A stretch of DNA of 64,000 bases from Phocoena phocoena (GCF_963924675.1 NC_089226.1:51477124-51541123); one strand, 5' to 3'; numbered from the stretch's first letter, positions 34,968 to 47,470 are shown. A program made the numbers and translations. The notes: generated by a model from the sequence alone, not told the origin.

Positions 34968-36050
34968 AGGATCCCTGGGAGGGACGGTGACCTTAATTAC
35001 CGGCTTGCTCATACAGCCTGAGTTTTCGCAGGTGTTATTGCTGCCTCATTGGGTAAGAGCCCCCTATTGCTCTCAAAAGTGTCTAAGTATGGATAACATA
35101 TTACAGAAGGACTACACCAAGAGGTAAGTTGTGTTACTGAAAGGGTTTAAGGAATATTTGAGATACGAAGATTTGCTGTGTTTGGGAATCTCAAAAAGAG
35201 TTGGATATTTTTAAAGGCTTATTGAAAATACAGGGCTTCCTACTGATCAGAAGGTATAAGTTGGGTACATGAGATTAGGACAATGACTATAAATGTGATT
35301 CATAGATAGCCAGGTGAAATGTGGGATTTCTAAATGACAAATGCTATAGATATTCAGAGAGAAAGAAAAATTCAGTGTGGAAGCTCATCTTTAAGGAAGG
35401 CTTTATACAAGTTTGGGCAGAGCCATAACTGCTCAGGCACACTTGAGAGGAATAGTGGGGTGGGGGTGGATTAGGAAGGGAACTCTACCTCGATGTAGAA
35501 TGGAAGATGATCCTTGAACTTGAATCTCTAGGAACCTACTTCTTAGTCTAGCCCAGTCTCAGGACCCTTGAAAACATGGAAAGCCAAGAGCTGATTTTAG
35601 GTAGTGTATGCCTTCTTCATCTCCAGTTCACCCCATCCAGTACTGAGTAGAAGAGTCATTCATCGCAGTGACCTCTGGGTATACTTAGCATACTGTCCTT
35701 AAGTTACTGGTTCCCAACTCGAAAACCTCTGGTTCTGAAAAGGTATGAACTTTAGTTTTTGACATTTTGTAATTTTTGAAGAATCACAGAAATTTAATTC
35801 TGTTATAAGGCTGAATAACTAAACATACATTAAGATTATTTCTTAACTATTATTTTGCCAAATCATTGTGGTAGAGCTGGTTATCCTAAGCTGGTCAGAG
35901 CACCGACTGGTGTTATTATATTTTGATTTATTAATAAATGAAAAAATAATTGCATAATGAATTTTTAATTTTCATCCAGTTTCTCTGTATGACGAAAGCT
36001 TTCCTATTCTGTGGTCTATGATGTAATAAGGGAGATTAGGAAAAGGTATT
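34968..36050. other. Unique interval, nothing recognised
   Basis: No repeat family or gene assigned. Confidence 0.5.
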
Positions 36051-36054
36051 ATTA

Positions 36055-36245
36055 GCTGAGTGGAGTCAGATAGACCTAGGTTTTCATCATAGCTTCATTC
36101 TGTTCTCTGTGTGGTCTTTGAAATTTATTCAATATCTCTTCACCTTGATTTCTCTGTCTGAGCAAATGATATGTGAGGAATAAATCACATATATTTATAA
36201 CAACTAGCACTGTGATAGCATGTAGTAACTACTTAACAAATGGGT
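36055..36245 (-). mobile_element. MIR SINE
   Basis: CAGATAGACCTAGGTTTTC, GTGTGGTCTTTGAAATTTA, TTCACCTTGATTTCTCTGTC and AACAACTAGCACTGTGATAG are reverse MIR phrases across most of the element. Confidence 0.75.
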
Positions 36246-36780
36246 TGGAACGTATTCCCTTTACCCTGATCAATATCAATCCAAGTAAATAAATTTGGGT
36301 TTTTTACCTTGTTATCCTATGTTCATTCAACAGAAAAGAAAAAAAAAAGACATAATGTTTTATGTCTTTATGATTCTGCCTCAACTGTTAAAATATCACC
36401 AAGTACCTTGGGCTAGATGAAAGAGACACTGAGGTGTAATGCTCTAACTGATGCAGTTAGAGATTTCTGTGCCAGGTGCATTATATATCACTAACATTTG
36501 GGAAAACCATTCAGACAGACACCAATGGATTTTTGTATTTGTCAGAACTTTAAAATGTTAGACTATTTAATAGCTCTTATCAGGACTGATTCTTTACTTA
36601 ATTTTGTGAATATAGGCATGGAAAACATATCCTACTGATAAAGACAATATGAAATAAATGTTTCAATGCCAACTACTTATCCTTGAAAAGATAGTCAGAG
36701 TGACTACTTAGATGAAAGTGGGCCTTAGGATGTGATTATAATACCCTTGATCCATCACTTGAGGCAGGCCCATTTGCTGT
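36246..36780. other. Unique interval, nothing recognised
   Basis: No repeat family or gene assigned. Confidence 0.5.
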
Positions 36781-36784
36781 TGGA

Positions 36785-36950
36785 ATCAGGTAGCATTTCT
36801 AATAAACCTTACCTTCAATTGTATATCACCTTACAATTTACAAAGCTTATTTCTCCCTTGATCCTCTTCACAATCCTTTTGGTTGGAAAACTCACAATAA
36901 TAGTCCCCTTTATATGGATGAGGAAGGTGACCCAATAGTCAAGTTAAATT
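36785..36950 (+). mobile_element. MIR-family SINE
   Basis: TTACAATTTACAAAGCTTA, TTGATCCTCTTCACAATCC, TAATAGTCCCCTTTATATG and GATGAGGAAGGTGACCC follow the MIR core. Confidence 0.65.
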
Positions 36951-36995
36951 ATGGTTACTCTATGTATAATATATATAACCCTGAAACCCTGGATT

Positions 36996-37165
36996 ACTAC
37001 TACTGCTACTACTACTACTATTAATAATATTAACAGTATTGTTCTGAGATTTTAAAAAAATAATATATTTTATATATATAATATAATATACATTATATTA
37101 TTTTATATTATATTATATATTATATATATTTTTTATATATTAAAAATAATATATTGGATAATATA
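36996..37165 (+). repeat. (TAC)n and AT-rich simple repeats
   Basis: An ACT-triplet run at about 36998-37020 is followed by a TTATATAT-rich tract at 37055-37165. Confidence 0.9.
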
Positions 37166-37848
37166 TGTGTCTGGTATATGATCAATACATGTTTTCTCCT
37201 ACTTCTCAGCATACTGAAATGTGAATTTCAAACATCAAAGATAGGCTTGATGGAGTCACAATCTGAACAAGTCATTATCCTGAAACTCTTCAAATAGATG
37301 TTATAATGCCTTACATTATCCCTGTATAAGGACAAACCTTATGTTGTTGGTATATTTCTGTTTAAATGGAATATTTTTATGAAGGAGATCTGCCAAGTGT
37401 CCTTTGCATATGTGATAACACTGTGTCATTTTAGGAGTGTCTTTTCATTGAACTGAAATGGCTCTTGGGTATAGTTAAGAGAGAATTGAATTTAGAAAGA
37501 AAGCTCTAGTCCCTAATATTGAATCTATCAGCAGCTTAATTTATGTGATAGGTAGCAAATTCCAACTCTGCAGCACTCAGCTTTTGCCTCTGAGTGCCCA
37601 CCTTTGTATTAACAAAAACCTAATTATTTTGTTCAGTCTAGTGAGTAATATGGATAAAATAGCCCAGAAAGACTGAAGAGCTTTAACCAGGAGTCCTGAG
37701 GGGAAAGTTGAATAAGAGAGGATAAAATAGTTGATGAGATTGGAACAGTGTCCAGATATCTACCAATTTTGTAGTCATTATACTTATCTATTTAATTTTG
37801 TTGCACTTTTTAGGCAAGACTAGGATATTCTTTGACCTAATAGGGAAT
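37166..37848. other. Unique interval, nothing recognised
   Basis: No repeat family or gene assigned. Confidence 0.5.
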
Positions 37849-37849
37849 C

Positions 37850-38060
37850 AGACAATATGATTGTAATTCCTCCCCTGCTCTTCAATAATTCTGTATGGTT
37901 GGATAAGTCAATTCACTAATCATGGACTCAAATTGTCAGTCTGAAATAAGAATAGTGATACTAAACACCAAGGACTATTTTCTATTTGTACCTTAAACCT
38001 CCTAGAACTATGCCTATCACAAAGTAAATCTCCAGTAATTTTCTTTGTGAATAAAATAAT
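37850..38060 (-). mobile_element. MIR fragment, weak
   Basis: GGTTGGATAAGTCAATTCAC and AACTATGCCTATCACAAAG faintly follow reverse MIR order. Confidence 0.42.
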
Positions 38061-38072
38061 GAGTCAAAGTAT

Positions 38073-38096
38073 GAATTAATTAATTAATTAATTAAT
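38073..38096 (+). repeat. (TTAA)n microsatellite
   Basis: About five and a half perfect AATT/TTAA units. Confidence 0.95.
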
Positions 38097-38650
38097 GGAT
38101 GAAGAGATTAATAAATGAATATCTCCCTTATTACATTTATGGCAGGGTTGTGAAGGTAATAAAAGACAACCTTTGGCAACGTTTACCCCAAATTAGAAGG
38201 TGCAGGATCCATTCAAGACTTCTCAACACTTGACTAAATGCTCAGATGGGGTTGAATATATCATTTACTCAGTTTGGTACAAGACGTAGCCTTGTGCCTG
38301 ACACATAGACTCCATATGGCCTCCTTATTTTCCTAATTTCAATCCGACATTCAAGGTCTTTCAGATCATTCAAGTCCACATGGCTCTATCTCTTCTCTGA
38401 GATCTTACAGAGTTTGTCTGCCCAATGCCATCTAGTATTGAATTATCCTTTGTTTCATGACTGTGAGTGCTTCCTTGGAAAATTCCATAAGTGGATAACT
38501 CAAATAGCTTTCCAATCTACACTCTTAGATGATTTAATTTATAATGTTTTGAACAGAAGTTGTTATTACTCCACTCTTAATACAGGACAGAGAGGCTGGG
38601 AGCAAAGATTTGGTGTGATACCCAAGAAGGAAGGCATGCGTTGGAGTGAG
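38097..38650. other. Unassigned, possible eroded L2
   Basis: CCTGACACATAGACTCC and a pyrimidine-rich run near 38380 hint at old L2. Nothing is firm and no gene is supported. Confidence 0.4.
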
Positions 38651-38654
38651 AGAT

Positions 38655-39075
38655 ATTCAAGTTGAATCTTGGCTCAGCCATGTCATACACATATGACCTT
38701 GGACAAATTATATCTTCCTCTTATTTTTTTTTTTTTTTTTTTTGCCGTACGTGGGCCTCTCACTGTTGTGGCCTCTCCCGTTGCAGAGCACAGGCTCTGG
38801 ACGCGCAAGCTCAGCGGCCATGGCTCACGGGCCTAGCTGCTCCGCGGCATGTGGGATCTTCCCGGTCCAAAGCGTGAACCTGTGCCCCCTGCGTCGGCAG
38901 GCGGACTCTCAACCACTGCGCCACTAGGTAATCCCTCTTCCTCTTATGTTTCGTTCCTATTTCTAAATAACTGATGACATGATACATACTCATGGAGTTC
39001 CCAGTATTAATTGGGAATGTTTCTACGGCACCTAGTATACGCTGGACAGCTGAAATATGTTTTTTCCCTTTTCGT
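38655..39075 (-). mobile_element. MIR SINE split by a CHR SINE
   Basis: CTTGGCTCAGCCATGTCATAC and TATGACCTTGGACAAATTAT precede the CHR insertion (38725-38935). TAACTGATGACATGATACAT and GGCACCTAGTATACGCTGG follow it. Together they give a reverse-strand MIR. Confidence 0.75.
38725..38935 (-). mobile_element. CHR-type tRNA-derived SINE
   Basis: A poly(T) head and full reverse-strand SINE, flanked by the perfect 12-bp duplication TCTTCCTCTTAT at 38713-38724 and 38936-38947. Its last bases read GGTAATCC instead of GGGAAGCC. Confidence 0.97.
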
Positions 39076-39119
39076 ATCCACTTGTTTAACTACTACTTCT
39101 ATAAACCTCATTTATTTGC

Positions 39120-39500
39120 CTGTGATACAAATACTTAAATACATACTATATAATAGGTAGTGTGCTAGATACTGTTTAAGGTTCAGCAATGAACTAGAAA
39201 AGTCTCTCTCAACAGACCTCAGAATTAAGTTTGTAGTGATAAACATAAAAATAACTTAGTATAATGTAAGACATAAAAATAAATGATGAACAGAAGTATA
39301 ATATCATTGCTGTGAAAATGTAGAAAAAGGATCCATTAATTATGCCTGGGGTAATTAGGAATTTTTCATGAAATATGTCACATTGAAATTGGACTCTAGG
39401 GAGAACGAGCATAATTTTGATAGAATGAATGAAAAGGAACATTAGAGACAGAGGAATAGCATAAAAATATGAAAGTTATAAATACTTTCAGGAAATGGTG
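39120..39500 (-). mobile_element. L2 LINE fragment
   Basis: GGTAGTGTGCTAGATACTG, TCAGCAATGAACTAGAAAAG and AATTGGACTCTAGGGAG resemble reverse-strand L2 3' sequence in order. Confidence 0.6.
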
Positions 39501-41750
39501 AATGGTTTAATTTGGCTGGAATATAGAGAGTTGTAAAAATATTGTAGAAGATGGGGACAGTCTGTAATGTGAAAATAAGTCATGGAAAAATTGAAACACT
39601 TTTTTTGGAAATTTATGCTCACAATTACCTTCTATATACACAAATTTATACTGCTGTACCCAACAGATCTATACACGGACAAGATGTAAGTCCTCTGTCT
39701 AAGGCAGTGCTCACCAGGTTCTCAGAGGTTTTGAGATTTCCAGATTTGAAAGCCCTTCTTTTTCCATGTCCATAAGACCACTGGGGTTACCATGAAGCTA
39801 CATTTCCCTGAGATATTTCTTCTATCTCTTAGTGTATTTATTACAAAAGGGGCTGCTGAGCATAATAATGTTACATTAAGGCCATTCTGCTCTTTTGTTT
39901 GATGTTGACAGCTTCTCTCTAAGAATACCCTCTCTTTTATCTTATAGTCATTGCAGAGGCTCACCCAACTTTAATACCAGGGATACATGGGGGATACCAT
40001 TTCTAATTGAATCCCTGGTATTCTTCCATGGATTTAAAAAAAAAACGAATTAATCATATTGGGATTATATGTGAATTCTTAGATATGTCTTTTGTTTGTG
40101 ATTTACTCAGATTATGCATCAGTGGGGAAATAATTAGCTATTTAATTAATTATTTTTGGGCAACTGGCTGCTTCTGGTTCTGTGTGGGATCCAAAATAGG
40201 CTCATACCTCAATATTCAGGTTTCTGGGTCGTGTGGGCTGCAATTATATTGTACTTCTGGGCCATGAAACTTTGCTTTGAGCGCCCCACGTGGGACAGAG
40301 TTGGATAATATTGTTAATTCTGAATGTTGTTACGGGGCCATATAGTCACCTTCGCAAGTTGGATGAGGTTGGGGATGTGTTGGAATTCATTATTATGAAA
40401 ATTGGCTAGAAGCTCTTTTCGCTCCCCCTATGAAATAGATATATTTACAAAGTAATGAGAAAGTAGAAAATAATTGCATTCTATTACAAAGTCAATGTCC
40501 TTTATCTGATATGGGTTATAGGAGCCCCTATTTATATTAGTATTAGTCAGAATACCGTTTGTGAGTGATAATAGTATATAAAAAGTCTAGAAAGGTGAGG
40601 AGCATCATTTTGGTAGTAGAATGAAATATTAGTACATTGTATGGGGGTATCTTGTCTCCTGGTAGCCTTTATACCCTCATGTACAATATCAAGGTGAATA
40701 TTTCCCAAAGGTAATTTATGTTTGCAAATAACCCTCAATATTTATCTAAACCTCTTCCCTAACAAAGGGAAGCCTAAGGCACTAGGTTAAGAGCAGAACA
40801 ATGTACTGTGCATCTCCATGTACAGAGTGATACTGAAAGCTAAGCAGACAGTTTAAGGAAGGTTTTAGTTTGAAGTAGAATTGAGGTACAAAGATAAAAG
40901 GACATACCTCTACACATATAATAGCAAACAGATCAAAGCAAGAACAGCAGGGTCTAAGACATGAGGGTATTGCCACGTGTGTTTCCTACAGAACATACTT
41001 GACTTTGGACAAGACATGGAGATGTATGGGAAGAATACCAAGGTATCTCAGATAACATAATGTGTACATTATGGGAGACAGGGAAATTAATGCTTGTTGA
41101 TTGAAGAGATTTCACTTGGAATACTTGATTTAGGAATTATAAATATGAAGGGTATATAAATATTCTCGGGACCTATTAGGTGTTGAGCTAGGGAATATTA
41201 GGGTAAATGCTTCCACAATGATAACATAGGGCTTGCCTCAACAAGAGGGAAGGCAGGAAATTATAGCACTATTCCTCCACACTTTCAAACACCTCCTAAG
41301 AAACCACCATGTCCCAGGCATTTAGTCAGGCTTCCAGAGTGCTACCCACTTGGGGGAAACAGGTTCAACATATGAAGGGGCAAAATGGGGATGGGTAAGG
41401 AGGGGAAAGAAGCTGATCATGTTACAAGGCAATGTACAGTAAATATTGCCTAGATAGTACATAGGCTGATATATTAGGTCATGGAACAGTGCTGGGTATC
41501 TTTGAGTCATGATCACTAACAATGGAATGTTCAAGCAAAGCACAAGGAACACACTGATGATAATTTGAGGGTGATAATAAATTTAAGTAGATGAGCTAAC
41601 ATTACTTTCTAAAACAAAATCAAGAGGTGCTTTGTTAAACAGCACCAGCAATGGATAGTCTAAATCAGAACTTACAGGTTGAGGAGAAATGCCCACAGTC
41701 AGGCCTCCATGATGTATAACATAAGTTAATATAGCATGGTGTGTATAGAT
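39501..41750. other. Long unassigned interval
   Basis: About 2.2 kb of AT-rich DNA without a recognised repeat. Frames of 60-86 codons on both strands have no start context, splice sites or protein features that support a gene. Confidence 0.5.
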
Positions 41751-41754
41751 TAAT

Positions 41755-42770
41755 AAACAATAACAATTGTTTATTAAGACACTGTTTTATATGCTGGGGA
41801 GACAGCAATGTAAAAAATTAAAACTAGAGAGAGACAAATTCCTTCCCATAATGTACAAAAAATATTAGATAACTATATGCGATAAAGAGAAATACAAAGC
41901 AGTCGAAGGGTGAGTAGGGGTGGGTCCCCCATTTGAACATGGTAGCCTTTGAAGAATTTACTAAAGAGTTGGCATTTGAGTAAAAAGCTGAAGGAGGTGA
42001 GGAAGTCATGTAAATATTTCAGGAAACATTTCAATTACAGAGACAGGAAGCACAGATTCTTCAAAAAGGAGTCAGCCTGTTGTTTTTGATCAACAAGTTG
42101 TTTGATGTGGTTATAGCAGAATGATCAAGGAGAAGGGCTACCAGAAATAAAGCCTGAGAGTAAAAGGGGTGGAGCAGATAAAGCAAGTCCCTCATAGAAA
42201 TCTGGCTCTAACTCTGAACAAGCTGAGAAGTCACTAGAGTGTTCCTAGCAGAGACTTGACATGACTTGACAGGAGAGCTCTGACCACTGTACTTAACACA
42301 GGACATTGGGAGTGGGGTCAAAGGCGGAGGCAAGGAGATCCAGCAAGATTATTATAATAATCCAAGTAAGAGAAATGGTTGCTTGGAGCTGGATGTTAAC
42401 AGCAGAGGCGGGAAGAAGTGGTGAGATTCATAATAGTACTACTATACATGTTACAGTACAGTACATGATTCTTCAGATCTAGAAAATGCACCTCCAGTGT
42501 TGCATCAGGAAAGGCCAGACATGTTTTGATAGGCATCAATCCTGAGAGGATTGATGAAGTAATTGGCTGTAGAGCATAATGGAAATAAAGGAACCAAAAA
42601 TGATTCCAGGATTCGGACCCTGAATAACTGAAAGAATGAATTAGTTCTTGACTCAGATGGGAAATGAAGAGGTGGAGGAAGACAGGTGGGTGTGAAATAG
42701 AATTTTGTTGTAGGCATGTTAAATATAAAATGTCTGTTGGATATCTTCCTGTAGCTGTCACATAGGTAGT
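41755..42770 (-). mobile_element. Long L2 LINE fragment (about 1 kb)
   Basis: TATGCTGGGGAGACAGCAATG, TGGCATTTGAGTAAAAAGC, CAGGAGAGCTCTGACC, TTATTATAATAATCCAAG, GAAGAAGTGGTGAGATTC, AAAAATGATTCCAGG and TTGTTGTAGGCATGTTAA run in the order of reverse-strand L2. A foreign stretch of roughly 100 bases at about 42433-42540, containing the 69-bp repeat, interrupts it. Confidence 0.82.
42466..42534 (-). repeat. 69-bp unidentified sequence, copy 2 (inverted)
   Basis: Reverse complement of 32700-32768 with only two substitutions. It sits inside an L2 where the L2 consensus has no room for it, so this copy is the likely insertion. Confidence 0.95.
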
Positions 42771-43187
42771 AGGCTATGACAGAAGACTCACCAGTGAAAT
42801 CTGTTTATCAAGCAAAGTTGAGTTGTTTTAAACAATACTGTAGGAAGTGAGCACAGCACTTGGACAAGATCCTACTACTGTCTCAAAATGGGGACATGAG
42901 GAGGGGCATTTATAGGATCTTTAAGTTTAGACTTGAATGGTTTAAGGTGAATTATTTTAAGAGGGTTAGTAGTTGGGAATGGGCCAAGTTAATATACTTA
43001 TTTAATTTTATTTTTTGGTTTTAAGATTTTATCAAGTACTACTAATCTTGTGATATTTTGTTTGGAACCACATTTTGGTGTAGTGGGTTATCGGATGAAA
43101 ATTTGCACACTTTGTGAAATAAAATCCTCATTTATTTGTTCAGTTTGGCTACATTTCAAAAGTATACAAAAATATAATGTGCATTCA
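42771..43187. other. Unassigned AT-rich interval
   Basis: No repeat family or gene assigned. Confidence 0.5.
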
Positions 43188-44175
43188 TTTTAACAGCTTT
43201 ATTATGGTCTTACTGACATACAAACATTGTCTATATTTAAGGTATATAACTTGATGTTTTGAAATACATATACATTGTGAAATGATCACCACAATAAACT
43301 TAATTAACATATTCATCATCTCACAAAGTTAGCATTTCCCTGTGTGTGTGTTATGTGTGTGTGTGGTGAGAAGATTTAAGACCTGACTTTAGCAAATTTC
43401 CATTATACGATACAATATTGTTAATTATCATCACCATGCTGTACATTAAGTCTCCAGAATTAATTCATCTCCCATAACTGAAACTGTACGCTTTGTCCAA
43501 CAATGAATTGTCATTACCTTTTCCCATAAGTTCCTGGCAGCCTCTATCTTACTCTCTGCTTTTAGGAATTTGACTATTTTAGCTTCCATATGTGAGATCG
43601 TGCAGTATTTCTCTTTCCATGTCTTGCTTATTTCCCTTAACATAATATTCTCCCACTCCATCTATGTTGTGGTAAATGGCAGGATTTCTTTCTTTTTTAA
43701 GACTGATTATTTCATTTTTTAGAATTATTTCATATTCTATATATATATATCACATTCATAGAATTATTTCATATTCTATATATATATATCACATTTTAAA
43801 AATCAGTCATCTGTCAAAGAACATTTAGATTGTATTTAGATTGTTTTCATATCTTGTCTATTGTAAATCATGCGTCCATGAACATGGCAATATAGATATC
43901 TCTTTACAGTCCTGATCTCCATTCCTGTGGATATATACCCACAAATGAGATTGCTAGATCATAGACTGGTTCTACTTTAAAATTTTTAAGCATCTCCATA
44001 CCGATTTCTATAATGGCTGTGCTAATTTACCTTTCCCCCAACAGTGTATAAGCATTCCCTTTTCTCCACATCCTTGCCAACACTATTATATTTTGTCTTT
44101 TGGATAGCAGATTTCCTAACAGGTGTGAGGTGATAGCTCAATGTGCTTTTGATTTGCATTTCTCTGATATTTAGA
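43188..44175 (-). mobile_element. L1 3' fragment (L1MA/MB-like)
   Basis: TTAACAGCTTTATTATGG at the 3' end, CATCACCATGCTGTACATTA, GTAAATGGCAGGATTTC, GGATATATACCCACAAATG and ACAGGTGTGAGGTGATAG give a contiguous reverse-strand L1 3' UTR and ORF2 C-terminus. Confidence 0.93.
43720..43797 (+). repeat. Two tandem 39-bp units
   Basis: TAGAATTATTTCATATTC plus an AT run and CACATT occurs at 43720-43758 and 43759-43797, identical except at the last bases. It lies inside the L1 at 43188. Confidence 0.96.
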
Positions 44176-44212
44176 ACTGGCAGGCAGAGTGCTGTCTACT
44201 TAATGCAGTTTT

Positions 44213-44300
44213 TTTGTTTGTTTGTTTCTTCAGTTTATTTGGGATTTCTTTTTCTTTTTTTTCCTTTTTAAATTTTTACTTGAGTATAGTTTCTTTGTAA
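44213..44300 (-). mobile_element. Extremely 5'-truncated L1 insertion (88 bp)
   Basis: A T-rich head followed by TTTTTACTTGAGTATAG and TTTCTTTGTA, the last bases of an L1 3' UTR in reverse. The perfect 15-bp duplication ACTTAATGCAGTTTT flanks it at 44198-44212 and 44301-44315. Confidence 0.85.
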
Positions 44301-44315
44301 ACTTAATGCAGTTTT

Positions 44316-44870
44316 AAGCATTCCTAAGAATCCTTAATTTGAGGTCATAATTTGGAACAGTCTTTTGGTGATTAAAGGTTGACTTACATCTCTTTATAAT
44401 TGCGATACATAGATCCAAGAGTAAGTACTCTGGGTTCCAAAACTGAATAGGATAAAAACAGTACCTAGAAAGTCCTTTCCATCGAAGCTCCAGATTAATT
44501 TTTCTCTGAGGTTTTTCACAACAGATGAAATCTTTGAGTTTAAAATTGTGAAGAGTTGTTTTTTTGTTTATTTGTTTTTCTGTTTTTTTAAAAAAATTTA
44601 TTTAGTATGTTGAAAAAAAGCTGTATGTGTTGGTTATAAGGCTGAGTGCACTGGGAGAATCCTTTGTAATGATAACTTATATCACCCTGTGATAAGGGAG
44701 TGTCCAGGAATGGTTGGAGTACTTCCAGAGAGCTAAGATTCTCAGTTCATATGGAGAGTAGATAGACTTCCAGAAGAGTTGGCCTTGTGGTCATTAAGGT
44801 CAGAGGTGAAACATTAGGCCAAGGAAGTTTGAGAGTTTCTGAAACTTGGGCTCATTTATGTTTTTGTCCT
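44316..44870. other. Unassigned interval
   Basis: T-rich simple sequence at 44557-44600; otherwise nothing recognised. Confidence 0.5.
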
Positions 44871-44874
44871 TTTT

Positions 44875-45385
44875 CAGGTGGAATTCACAGAACAAAACCA
44901 TTTTAAAGTGAACAGTTCAGTGGTTCTTAATATGTTGACAGTGTTTTGCAACTATCACTCTTAGTTTCAAAATATTTTCACTACCTCCAAAAGAGACCTT
45001 ATACCCATTAAGCCTTAAGCAGTCACTTCTCCTTCCCCGCTTTCCTCAGCCCCTGGCAACCACTAAATAAGCTTTCTGTCTCTATGGATTCAGCTATTCT
45101 AGATATTTCATATAAATGGAATCGTACAATATATTATCTTTTATGTCTTGCTTCTTTCACTCTGCATAATTGTTTTGAGGTTCATTCACATGGTAGCAAG
45201 TGTCAGAATTTAATTCCTTTTGTGGTTGGATGATTTGCCCCATTTTGTTGATCATTCATCCGTTGATGGACGTTGGGTTGTTTCTACCTTTTGGCCATTG
45301 AAAATAATGCTGCTATGAACATTCATATGCAAGCATTTATATGAATACCTGTTTTCAATTATTTGGGGTGTATGCCTATTAATTT
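44875..45385 (-). mobile_element. Older L1 3' fragment (L1MC/ME-like)
   Basis: CATTTTAAAGTGAACAGTTC, CCCTGGCAACCACTAAATAAG, ATGGAATCGTACAATATAT and CCGTTGATGGACGTTGGG are reverse-strand L1M 3' phrases. Confidence 0.92.
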
Positions 45386-47110
45386 AAGCTTGGTAATTAT
45401 TTTTTTCCCTTTTACCTTATTGACTATTGAATGTGATATGGACAGTACAGTTTTAAACAGGAGGAAGTACCTTACAAAGCAACCTAACAACAATATTAAT
45501 AAAATGAGTGCTTCCATCATTAAATAGCTTGAGCCTAGGTAGGAAAAAAAGTCAGGCAATTCTTTTTCTTTGTTGTACTGTTAAAGCTGTGGATTTCCAA
45601 AAAAGAAAAGCTTTACTCTATCTTGAGAATAGATACACAATAACCTAAACAAATCCATGGCCTATCTGGGAAAATTGTATAAAATCCTTTGATTGTAAGC
45701 AATCAAAGGGTCATCAAGATTTCGGCTCCAGTTCCTGCATCTTCTAGAAAATATAGTTCTTGACTGAACAGCTGCTTCTCAAAAAAAAAAAAAATCTGTA
45801 CTTTATGGAAGAGAATGTAAATCTTTGGTGGACAGCTTCCCATCTCTACTAAGATCTATCCTTATGGTCATCAAATTTCCTTGTGCACCCTTCTTCCCAA
45901 GCATAGAACATATTCCCTACTTCTATCTTGCTCCCTCCACAAAGGAGAAAATCTCAGATTCCATACAGATACTTTACTCATCTCATAGACTGAATCTCTG
46001 GATCATCACAATACTTTCCATAAAATCAGATATAGTTCTTCATTATTTTTAAAACTATGAATTTTAAGACAAGGTGTTTGTTCATTACCTAATGTACAAT
46101 GCAGAAAACAGGGACAGAATGCTAAACTGAAAACTCCCTTCTGGAAATAAAAGAATAAGAGACACATAGCAGTCACTAGTCTATGGCAATAATGAGATCC
46201 TCCAGGACTGGCATTGTAAGGACCCCTATCCTGTGGTTGGGAGATTTCCTTGATTAGATAGTGATACTGATCCTTGGGAGGAATTATTTTACCTATTGCC
46301 CTTAATTGTTCCTGGGTTCACTGTCTTGAAGTTTCTTCCTCTTTTCTTTCATGACATATCTAAAATTTTCACAGCCTACTCTATGACCATGAAAGTTTAA
46401 AGGGTCAAGGGTTATTTTTATAATTTTTAATTTGTGCTTTGATTCCTTTAGCAATACAATCCCCTCAGAAATTTAGAATATTTTCAACTATGTGTTTGTA
46501 GTCAATTCCATGGGCAAGTAATTATATCTAACATAGTTTCCTAGTTTTGTTTCTTAAATTTGCTTTATTTCTTGACTTTCTCATCCACATTCTAGCTTGA
46601 AACCACCTGAAACACTGGACTTGAGTGGGATGTACCATTCTTAATGTGGTATTTGCAACAGAGCTGAAGCACTCTATTTAGTTTGAGGAGATTTAGTGGT
46701 TCTTTGATGCACAAAGTCTTTGACAACATGATATCTTGCTATTTGTGAGCCCCAAAGCAGGAAACTTTTCCAATCTGTAATGCCCTTAATCTCTAGACTT
46801 TCTCTAATTCCTTTGATCTCTGCTTGAAAATCTTACAATCTTTGCTTGAGTTCATTTCTTTTTAGAATACTCTGGACAGCCAGTAGTGGCCACACATACT
46901 AAGATTCTGACTCAATCTAACCATTTCCTCTAGAACTATAGGACCTGTAGGCAAATCGTTTCACCAAATATTTTGTCACAGTAAAACAGAACTCTTTTTC
47001 TTTCCAAACTGCTTTGTCTACTTCCTTGATGCCCGCTGATTAATCAATAAGCCAACATCATGTAGGTTGTCGAATAGGACTACATCTCAAGTGACAGGCT
47101 AGTTAGAGTA
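45386..47110. other. Long unassigned interval
   Basis: About 1.7 kb without a recognised repeat or supported gene; an A run lies at 45781-45794. Confidence 0.5.
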
Positions 47111-47114
47111 ATGA

Positions 47115-47470
47115 AACTGCTATTATAATCACCAAGTTTCAGGGGCTTAACACAATAAAAATTTTTTCCCACTTATCTAATTTGAGGGCTCCTGGAAAGC
47201 TATAGGGCTCTGTGGTAGGCAATCATTCAGTGATCCAGAATGATGGAAGCTGTAATATCTTTCAGATAGCGGTTTTGAAGGTTGACAATGACACTGATAT
47301 CAGGCTGACAGAGGCAGAGAGAGATGAGATGTAGAGAAAATTGTATCTGCTTCTTAAACCCTTAGGCCTGAAAATGACACACATCACTTCCATTCACATT
47401 CTGCTGGCAATAATTATAATTTTCATTTAATCCTACCTTGATGTAAGGGGACTGAGACCTATAGTTCTTG
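47115..47470. mobile_element. Ancient interspersed repeat, family not assigned
   Basis: GGGGCTTAACACAATAAAA, CAATCATTCAGTGATCCAG and GACACACATCACTTCCATTC match a common mammalian repeat as remembered (GTGGCACACATCACTTCCGC type). I cannot name the family. Confidence 0.5.

Noticed and set aside
42396..42761. 121-codon minus-strand frame
   Set aside because: It runs through eroded L2 and the 69-bp insert, with no recognisable protein features. The fact that both 69-bp copies are open in one frame is not evidence enough for coding.
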